Part shown: positions 58,321 to 64,000 of the stretch, piece by piece
Numbering within the stretch: the first letter of the stretch is position 1
Layout of the letters: every line of letters begins with the position of its first letter
Assembly: GCA_947489325.1 (NCBI GenBank)
Contig: CANLDA010000004.1
Coordinates: 123,628 to 187,627 of the forward strand
Origin: an uncultured Paracoccaceae bacterium
GTDB taxonomy: Bacteria > Pseudomonadota > Alphaproteobacteria > Rhodobacterales > Rhodobacteraceae
Direction of reading: 5' to 3'
Length of the DNA stretch: 64,000 bases
Made by a program: the position numbers and the translations under genes
The notes under the pieces: model-generated
The model's database searches: none
Told to the model about the DNA's origin: nothing
Seen by the model: only the letters and a program-made list of their open reading frames with translations

Positions 58321-59886
58321 ATGGAGAGCTTTATGAAAAGCACGACCAGACGGATCGTGGACCTCTTGTGGTGTCCCGATGAAACAAACACATCAATCGC
58401 TCGGAAAACAGGAAAGCACCGAGATTCAATTCGCAAATATCGAGCGAACATGCAGGTCTCAGGGTTGAACAAGAAGGAGCTGGATGCGCTAGATGACGCT
58501 CAGTTGGATCTGTTAATCAAGGGACCTAAACGGGTACGATCACGCTTCTACGAGCCTGATCTGGACCAGGTTCTGATCAATAGGAAAAAGCCTGGTGTCA
58601 CTCTAAGAATCTTACACGGCCAATATGTTGATGAAGTAAATAACTTCAACGACCCCAACTTGGCGCCCATGAGTGAAAGTCTATTCTATCAAAGAGTTAG
58701 AGAGCACAAGAAGAAGCGCGGGCCAGAATTTCGCCACGAACATGTCCCTGGTGGCTCCCTGCAGTTCGATTTTTCAGGAAAGAGGCCCACGTACATTGAC
58801 AACGGTGGGAAGGTCATTTCGGCAGAGCTTGCAATTGCAGTCTTGCCATTTAGCGGGCTTACATTCGCAATGGCGATTGCAAGTCAGTCTCTGCCACACT
58901 GCACTGAGGCCTTCGTCTCGGCGTTGGAGTATTTCGGCGGTGTGCCAGATGATGCAGTTTTTGATAACTTTAAGGCAGCGGTGGACAAACCCCGACGAGG
59001 GAGTGAGCCCGCAAAAATCAACCTGAATTTCCAAGCGTGTCTTGACCATTACAGTCTTTTTCCAGACCCGACACGAACCTACGCAGCGCGCGACAAGGGT
59101 ATGGTTGAGAAAATGGTTCAGGAAGTTCAGCGGAGCTTTCTCGGTAAGGGGCGCTACCTGAATTGCTACTCGCTGTCTGATCTGAACGAGACGCTGAAAG
59201 AAGCGCTTGATGAAATTAACCATCGCCCCATGTCAAAACGTGCGGGCATGTCCCGATGGCAAATTTTCAAAAGCCAAGAGGCCGCGTGTTTAGCCCCGCT
59301 ACCGACCGCCAGATATGAATTTGGACGCTGGCAGGTCGGACTGACTGTCCCGCTCCACTATCATGTATTTGTGGACGGTGTTGGATACAGTGTCCCCTCT
59401 CGTTTCGTTGGGGCTCAGGTCAACGTCAAGGCAACTGCGAATTCGGTCGAGATTTTCACAAATGGGTTTCCAATAGCCATTCATCAACGATCAAATGACT
59501 TGTCTGGGCGAAAGACCAGCTCAGATCACTTACCTGCTCATCACAAAGCAATGACATCTTATCGTAAGGAAGCGGTACTTCGATTCTCGGAAAGCTTAGG
59601 TCCGATTGTCGCGACATTCGTCCAAGAGCATCTGAACCTGCACAGAAATGTCAAAGCAGCCGGCGACATGGTTAAAAAGTTGTCGAGCAAGATTCATCAT
59701 TACGGCCGGCTGGCAGTAGAAAATGCAATCACAGAAGCCCTCGAGCGTGGTCAGATTAATGCCCTGGCGGTCTATGGTATTCTCGAACGTGGGAGGACCT
59801 GCTTCCAGGAAGATTTGCCCTCACCTTCAAAGCCTAGCGGCAATATCCGAGGTGCAGAATACTACTCGGACGAAGGAGATAACTGA
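58321..59886 (+). CDS. istA: IS21 transposase IstA
   Basis: 521 residues, full length. An N-terminal helix-turn-helix (NTSIARKTGKHRDSIRKY) is followed by the DDE integrase-like core: QFDFSGKRP, VFDNFKAAV and DKGMVEKMVQEVQRSF. A C-terminal beta domain follows. Stop and istB start overlap (TGATG), the normal IS21 coupling. It catalyses cut-and-join steps of transposition with IstB as helper. Confidence 0.95.
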   Translation: MESFMKSTTRRIVDLLWCPDETNTSIARKTGKHRDSIRKYRANMQVSGLNKKELDALDDAQLDLLIKGPKRVRSRFYEPDLDQVLINRKKPGVTLRILHGQYVDEVNNFNDPNLAPMSESLFYQRVREHKKKRGPEFRHEHVPGGSLQFDFSGKRPTYIDNGGKVISAELAIAVLPFSGLTFAMAIASQSLPHCTEAFVSALEYFGGVPDDAVFDNFKAAVDKPRRGSEPAKINLNFQACLDHYSLFPDPTRTYAARDKGMVEKMVQEVQRSFLGKGRYLNCYSLSDLNETLKEALDEINHRPMSKRAGMSRWQIFKSQEAACLAPLPTARYEFGRWQVGLTVPLHYHVFVDGVGYSVPSRFVGAQVNVKATANSVEIFTNGFPIAIHQRSNDLSGRKTSSDHLPAHHKAMTSYRKEAVLRFSESLGPIVATFVQEHLNLHRNVKAAGDMVKKLSSKIHHYGRLAVENAITEALERGQINALAVYGILERGRTCFQEDLPSPSKPSGNIRGAEYYSDEGDN

Positions 59887-60629
59887 TGCAGCTTCATACA
59901 GTACTTGAACTGGCGCGAGAGCTTCGTCTTTCCGGCCTCGCTGAGGCACTGGAACAACAGCAATCAGATACCAGCCATGACGAGCTGTCGTTCACCGAAC
60001 GCTTAGGGGCTCTGATGTTGTCAGAGAAGGAAAAACGCCACAACAACATGCTCGAACGCCTGAGCAAAGACGCGCGATTGAAGCTGAATGCCGTGCCTGA
60101 AGAACTGAATTATTCGGTCGACAGAGGCTTTCAGTCAGCGCAGATGCGTGAGCTCCTTCAGTGCTCGTGGGTCAAACGCGGATGGAACATCTTGATATCT
60201 GGTGAAACTGGCACGGGAAAAACCTGGATCGGATGCTGCATCGCAACGGCGGCAATCAGGAACGCGATCAAATCCAAGTATTATAAGGTCGACGACCTTC
60301 TATATGAGATGGCTCTGGCGCGAGCAGATGGCAACTACCTAAAGTTCAAAACCAAGTTGGAGAAATACGAGTTGTTGGTACTGGATGACTTTGGCGTCAC
60401 ACCAATGACGCAGCAGGGTAAATCTGACCTTCTGGCAATTGTCGAAGATCGTGTGCATTCACGATCGACGATCTTCATCGGACAGAGGCCGTACAATGAT
60501 TGGCATGCGTTCATCGACGATCCAATCATCGCAGACGCGGTCCTCGATCGGCTTTCCCACAACCGGTACCACATCAAGCTGAAAGGTCGCTCTAGACGAA
60601 AGAAGGAAGCGTCGTTTGATGAGGCCTAG
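59886..60629 (+). CDS. istB: IS21 helper ATPase IstB
   Basis: 247 residues, AAA+ ATPase related to DnaC. Walker A is SGETGTGKTW near residue 105 and Walker B LLVLDDFG near 160. IstB assembles on target DNA and directs IstA. Complete copy, so the element may be active. Confidence 0.95.
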   Translation: MQLHTVLELARELRLSGLAEALEQQQSDTSHDELSFTERLGALMLSEKEKRHNNMLERLSKDARLKLNAVPEELNYSVDRGFQSAQMRELLQCSWVKRGWNILISGETGTGKTWIGCCIATAAIRNAIKSKYYKVDDLLYEMALARADGNYLKFKTKLEKYELLVLDDFGVTPMTQQGKSDLLAIVEDRVHSRSTIFIGQRPYNDWHAFIDDPIIADAVLDRLSHNRYHIKLKGRSRRKKEASFDEA

Positions 60630-60704
60630 ATATCAAACGTAACTTCCGTCCTGGTTCGGCGCTGATAGCTGTTTGCAATCAGCGCCGAATTTCAATTCCA
60701 AAGG

Positions 60705-61337
60705 ATGCTGATTGGGTATGGAATCTGCAAGCAAACCTATGACCACCTCGCGTTCTCAACGCAGCCTTGGGATAGCGTCGATCAGTTCAACACCGTGCGT
60801 GCAATTTGGGCGGACTACAACAAGCAGTCTCCACACTGCCTGAAGACGTTGTCGGACTATCAGGCATGGGCTGAGTACTTTGAAGGGGCCTTGGCTGCCC
60901 AAGGCCCTGCCAAGGCATATCTGGCGAAGGAGGATGGCATTCTGAAGCGTGTTCGGCGGGACCTGATCATTGCCCACAAACTCCGAAAGGCCGGTACTCA
61001 CGAGCTTAATCCAGAGTCATTTGGCAATGCGGACATTGTCGCCAGCTCTAAGTTGAAGGCGCGGGAGTTTGCTCACATCCTCGAAACTGGGTTTGGCATC
61101 CCGTGCTCCACTGTGGACGTGAACAACAACCGGAAGAAGACAGCCTTCATTCCTCACCAAGTGCCAAACTGTGTTCTAGCTGTTGAAAGGCTGGAAGCCA
61201 TCAAACGGGACCTGTTCCCTCATCTGGATATCGATCAGTTCCTGACGCCGAAGGCAGTGTTTAACCTCAATGTTGAGCAAGCTGATATGACTTTGCATCC
61301 GCGTGACCCGTTGAAGGAGTGGGTGGCATTGTTATGA
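60705..61337 (+). CDS. Hypothetical protein, 210 residues, possibly 5'-truncated
   Basis: Mainly helical, with DHLAFSTQPWDSVDQFNTVRAIWADYNKQSP near the front and FAHILETGFGIP, DQFLTPKAVFNL later. No family recognised. The reading frame continues back to 60669 into the right end of the IS21 element, so the gene may be the 3' part of a longer one cut by insertion. The ATG at 60705 has AAAGG directly before it, too close for a good ribosome site, which supports truncation. Confidence 0.6.
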   Translation: MLIGYGICKQTYDHLAFSTQPWDSVDQFNTVRAIWADYNKQSPHCLKTLSDYQAWAEYFEGALAAQGPAKAYLAKEDGILKRVRRDLIIAHKLRKAGTHELNPESFGNADIVASSKLKAREFAHILETGFGIPCSTVDVNNNRKKTAFIPHQVPNCVLAVERLEAIKRDLFPHLDIDQFLTPKAVFNLNVEQADMTLHPRDPLKEWVALL

Positions 61338-61564
61338 AAGTCATCGTTCGCAACAGATGCTCCCTAGAAAGGCTCAATACCTGTCCAGAGCGGTAGGGCT
61401 ACTTCAAAGCGACTTTCTCAACTATGGCCTGATGATGACCGCAAGTGCATGCAAGGTTCTTGAGTGTGGTATCAGCCTATTCACTTGCACTCTGTCTCTG
61501 GTGCCCGCAAGCTGCCGCATAGGTCGCAATCCAACCTCGTTAGCTCTCAAGGTTCTTTCTAAAT
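61338..61564. other. Intergenic region before the reverse transcriptase, possible RNA
   Basis: Contains the inverted pair GCAAGTG/CACTTGC (61441-61447, 61482-61488) and a 10-base direct repeat CAAGGTTCTT (61452-61461 and 61548-61557), the second copy eight bases before the RT start. No convincing protein gene; one short frame at 61357 has no support. Could encode a small RNA used by the RT, unproven. Confidence 0.4.
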
Positions 61565-63202
61565 ATGGTTACAAAAGCTGAATTTAAGGCGGCTGCCCAA
61601 CTTGCCGTCCAAAATGTCATAAAACATGGCGATACTGACATCTTCCCCTTTCCGTTCGAAAATCATGCCTTCTTTGATAAGCAGGCTGAGGCAGTGGAGC
61701 TTGTCGTAGAGTACGATGGTAATTTTGAGCAGTACTTAAATCAGTATCCTCCTAAGAACGTTAGTTCACTAACCCCAGTGACATATTCTGGTTTTAGATG
61801 GGCAACTCAAATTGACCCAATATGGAATGCTCACTTTCTTGCTTCAGTTTCGGCCATTGGTGCAAAAATCGAGAAAGCGAGAATACCTCTGGGCGATGAA
61901 GTAGTGTTTTCTTACCGATACGAACCGAAAAAAGAAACCGGCGATGTTTTTTCACGAGAGGTCGGCTGGGTTCAGTTCATGAAACGTTCTCTCGCGCTGG
62001 CGGAAGAATATCCCTTCACTGTGATTTGTGACATTTCCGAATTCTACCCTAGGCTTGGGCATCATAGGCTTGAAAACGCATTAAGGCAGGTCGCGGGTGA
62101 TACTCCTTACCCCAAAAGAATAATGAATTTCCTGTCCAACTTTTCGAATACTAATTCGTTTGGGTTACCTATCGGGGGCCCTGCGGCTCGTTTGCTATCG
62201 GAGATTACGATCAACCAAGTTGATAGGCTGCTACAGTCGAAGGGTATAGCATTCGCAAGATTTGCTGATGACTACCATCTGTTCGCTCAAACCAAAGAAG
62301 ACGCCTATCGGAATTTGATTTTTTTGTCCGAGAAACTCTTCGTCAATCAAGGGTTAACACTTCAAAAGTCTAAAACCCGGATCATGACGTCTTCAGAGTT
62401 TAAGGCAACCAGCCCTGTCAAAGAGGAGCAAAAGCCTGAGGAAGAGAAGGCTGCGCAAGCTGCAATTGATCACTCCAGAAGTAGTCTAATGCGTTTCTCA
62501 CTACGTTTCGATCCGTATTCTCCAACTGCAGATGACGACTACGAAGCTCTGAAGGCTGAAGTTCGTAAATTCGACATTATAGGCATGCTTAAAGAAGAGC
62601 TGGCCAAAAGCCGAGTGCACACATCTTTGGCTCGTAAAATCATTTCTGCGATTAAATTCCTTGAAGGAAAATCCAAGCAGGATGCTGTTCTTTCGGTCAT
62701 AGATAACTGTGACGTGTTATACCCAATATTTTCTTCTGTACTCATGATGATCGATGATCAATTTGAGCAACTGGAAAAGCCTACGCAAGACGCTGTCCTT
62801 TCGAAGATTCAAGATCTAATTGATCAAGACTCACATGTCTTTAGAGTCGATATGCATTTGAGCTTTGCCATTCGGGTATTGGCCCACAGTAATACTCCGC
62901 AGGTCCAGTTTCTGCTTCAAAAACTCTTCGATTCCCGTCCCTCTGAGATTATTCGCCGTGATGTCATTATAGTCATGGCTCGTTGGGGTGAATGGTATTG
63001 GCTGTCTGACTTAAAGAACAGGTATAGGGAGCTTAGTGCTCCGGAACGTCGTGCGTTTATTGCCTCTTCATTTATCTTGAAAGATGAAGGTAAGCATTGG
63101 CGCGATCATATGAAGAAGGAATTCGATCCATTTGAGACACTGGTCTTAAAGTGGGCTGGTGAGAAGATGGGTGCTGTGCAGAACTGGAGTGTTCCATTGT
63201 GA
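61565..63202 (+). CDS. Reverse transcriptase with helical C-terminal region (UG/Abi-like)
   Basis: 545 residues. RT motifs: CDISEFYPRL with D156, GLPIGGPAARLLSE (200-213) and RFADDYHLF with the catalytic pair D235-D236, then LTLQKSKTRIM. From about 310 to the end is a long helical region with HEAT-like repeats (LPTQDAVLSKIQDLID and similar), as in the AbiA/AbiK and UG defence RTs. No maturase, intron RNA or DGR features are seen. ATG at 61565 is used. It overlaps the nuclease-like gene by four bases (GTGA). A defence role is inferred from architecture and island context; the exact UG group is not determined. Confidence 0.88.
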   Translation: MVTKAEFKAAAQLAVQNVIKHGDTDIFPFPFENHAFFDKQAEAVELVVEYDGNFEQYLNQYPPKNVSSLTPVTYSGFRWATQIDPIWNAHFLASVSAIGAKIEKARIPLGDEVVFSYRYEPKKETGDVFSREVGWVQFMKRSLALAEEYPFTVICDISEFYPRLGHHRLENALRQVAGDTPYPKRIMNFLSNFSNTNSFGLPIGGPAARLLSEITINQVDRLLQSKGIAFARFADDYHLFAQTKEDAYRNLIFLSEKLFVNQGLTLQKSKTRIMTSSEFKATSPVKEEQKPEEEKAAQAAIDHSRSSLMRFSLRFDPYSPTADDDYEALKAEVRKFDIIGMLKEELAKSRVHTSLARKIISAIKFLEGKSKQDAVLSVIDNCDVLYPIFSSVLMMIDDQFEQLEKPTQDAVLSKIQDLIDQDSHVFRVDMHLSFAIRVLAHSNTPQVQFLLQKLFDSRPSEIIRRDVIIVMARWGEWYWLSDLKNRYRELSAPERRAFIASSFILKDEGKHWRDHMKKEFDPFETLVLKWAGEKMGAVQNWSVPL

Positions 63203-63903
63203 TTGACGCAGTAACCTTTTCCTCTTCGTATAACGCCTTTTGGAGTGAAACTACTCCGATGCTTGAGCATTTCATTAGGCGCATGAATCTTGAGTACCTC
63301 GAGAGAATTACGGTCCCAATGGAGGGCGCAAAAACTGTTCGTAGGGCAGTGGTTGCAGAGTATTCGTTCTCTATTTTCGCGGAAAAGTTGGCAGATACAG
63401 AAAACTCAAGAAGTGACAGCGAGCGAGCAGACATTGCTTGGAATGAAACTAAGCATCGACTCCGACCTTTTCTTGGACAGGGCGTGGACCTTGAAAAGCC
63501 TCTGGAAGCCAACGAATTGGCCGAAGTTTCAGAAATCGTGAAACGTCTTCTGAGTTTTTTTAGGGGTGGGCGTCACCCCCTCGTAGTTCGTCCCCTTTTC
63601 AAAGGCTGTGGCTTCATTGATGCTTCTGAAGGTGATGTGTTAACGAAATCAACTCTATATGAAGTAAAAACTGTTGATCGTTCCTTTCGTGGTACCGACG
63701 TTAGGCAGCTGCTTACTTACGCTGCGTTAAATTCATCTTCTCGGGAAGCCGATATACCTTGCATTGGCTTGATCAACCCCAGGCGAGGTGTCGCATTCGA
63801 AATGTCTGTTGATGAGTTGTGCTTGGACATCTCGGGACGTCCTGCAGAAGAGCTATTTTCCCTTGTAATACAAGCCTTTTCCAGCGGAGAGATTTCCCGT
63901 TGA
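63199..63903 (+). CDS. PD-(D/E)XK-like nuclease partner of the RT
   Basis: 234 residues. The first 130 residues are helical without a recognised domain. Residues 145-175 read GDVLTKSTLYEVKTVDRSFRG and QLLTY, giving D146, E155-x-K157 and Q170-x3-Y174, the D-ExK core plus QxxxY of RecB/Cas4-like nucleases. Start is GTG at 63199, inside the RT stop, so it is co-translated with the RT. A nuclease acting with the RT in phage defence is inferred; the domain call is from motif and secondary structure only. Confidence 0.7.
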   Translation: MIDAVTFSSSYNAFWSETTPMLEHFIRRMNLEYLERITVPMEGAKTVRRAVVAEYSFSIFAEKLADTENSRSDSERADIAWNETKHRLRPFLGQGVDLEKPLEANELAEVSEIVKRLLSFFRGGRHPLVVRPLFKGCGFIDASEGDVLTKSTLYEVKTVDRSFRGTDVRQLLTYAALNSSSREADIPCIGLINPRRGVAFEMSVDELCLDISGRPAEELFSLVIQAFSSGEISR

Positions 63904-63941
63904 TTGCTCAGACTTTGAACGCTTGAATAGCCCCTAGTTTC

Positions 63942-64000
63942 CTAGACACCCTCTTGGTTCATGTTTCGCTGTCTGTTTTCGAAGTCGACGGGCGACAGCA
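63942..64000 (-). CDS. IS3-family transposase, C-terminal fragment
   Basis: Only the last 18 codons are in the window; they read LSPVDFENRQRNMNQEGV then a stop. The SPVDFE ending is characteristic of the IS3 OrfB transposase. A likely IS end TGAATAGCCCCTAG starts at 63924. The element continues to the right of the window. Confidence 0.7.
   Translation of the reverse strand, partial: LSPVDFENRQRNMNQEGV

Larger units (their letters stand above)
58169..60694 (+). mobile_element. IS21-family insertion sequence (ends tentative)
   Basis: istA and istB in tandem, flanked on each side by a stem-loop: left AGCCTCAAATTTGC/GCAAATTCGAGGCT (58175-58208), right GGTTCGGCGCTGAT/ATCAGCGCCGAATT (60653-60691). 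Ends are placed at TGA (58169) and TCA (60694) because IS21 ends are TG...CA. No clear target duplication is seen, so the boundaries are uncertain. Confidence 0.6.
44698..64000. mobile_element. tRNA-Phe-borne, pipolin-like genomic island (right end outside window)
   Basis: Integrase directly downstream of tRNA-Phe, a DUF6641 protein, a piPolB-like DNA polymerase, restriction-modification and other defence-type genes, small HTH regulators, an IS21-family element, an RT-nuclease pair and the end of an IS3 element. Gene density and codon use differ from the housekeeping genes before 44700. The repeated tRNA end that would mark the right boundary is not in the window. Confidence 0.85.

Noticed and set aside
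61357..61581. 74-codon frame before the RT
   Set aside because: Cysteine-rich random-looking translation with no ribosome site, overlapping the RT start.

Overview
The window reads as a chromosomal segment of a marine Roseobacter-type alphaproteobacterium (Rhodobacterales). The basis is gene content and order (murA, DUF2948, hisD, UPF0262, phosphatase, infA, maf, RNase E/G, yacG), a class I lysyl-tRNA synthetase, a gap gene followed by a 47-residue membrane protein, and a probable gene-transfer-agent-type spike protein. Species cannot be read from the sequence alone.

Positions 1-44700 are mostly core or slowly changing accessory genes. valS (partial) comes first, then a LysR regulator divergent from a phosphonate operon, phnW-phnA-phnY, which degrades 2-aminoethylphosphonate through phosphonoacetaldehyde and phosphonoacetate to acetate and phosphate. 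A class III PLP enzyme follows that is probably PbfA, feeding hydroxylated aminoethylphosphonate into the same route. Next are lysK, a beta-helix spike-like protein, gap, a copA-cueR copper-efflux operon with a recognisable CueR-type promoter (19-base spacer), and a hybrid histidine kinase / periplasmic SUOX-fold protein / LuxR response regulator group. An unassigned catabolic cluster (racemase-like enzyme, sulfotransferase-like protein, fatty acid hydroxylase, CoA transferase, MttB-type methyltransferase, LysR and TetR regulators) occupies 22400-29575. Envelope and export genes follow (manC, LpxR-like, Hint protein), then tRNA-Thr and the murA-to-yacG block, into which a triple-RidA protein and a small NTF2/GNAT/nitrilase group have been inserted.

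At 44623-44697 lies tRNA-Phe(GAA), and from there to the end of the window is a genomic island. It starts with a tyrosine recombinase directly after the tRNA and a DUF6641 protein. A 0.9-kb noncoding region with a perfect DnaA box and long inverted repeats precedes a 748-residue family B DNA polymerase whose motifs (three exonuclease motifs, YxGG, DxxSxYP, NSxYG, TTDG and an RTRG variant of the KxY motif) fit the primer-independent piPolB group of pipolins. The right attachment site is outside the window.

The island cargo looks like a defence collection: a four-helix membrane protein plus DGQHR-domain protein; an HNH nuclease with two adenine methyltransferases (MT-A70 and D12 type) and a divergent XRE regulator with a palindrome between them; a phosphoesterase/secreted-protein group; two small HTH regulators; an IS21-family element; and, at the right edge, a reverse transcriptase with a long helical C-terminal region translationally coupled to a small PD-(D/E)XK-like nuclease. 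The RT-nuclease pair and the pipolin-like polymerase are the most promising candidates for an undescribed system. The window ends inside an IS3-family transposase.
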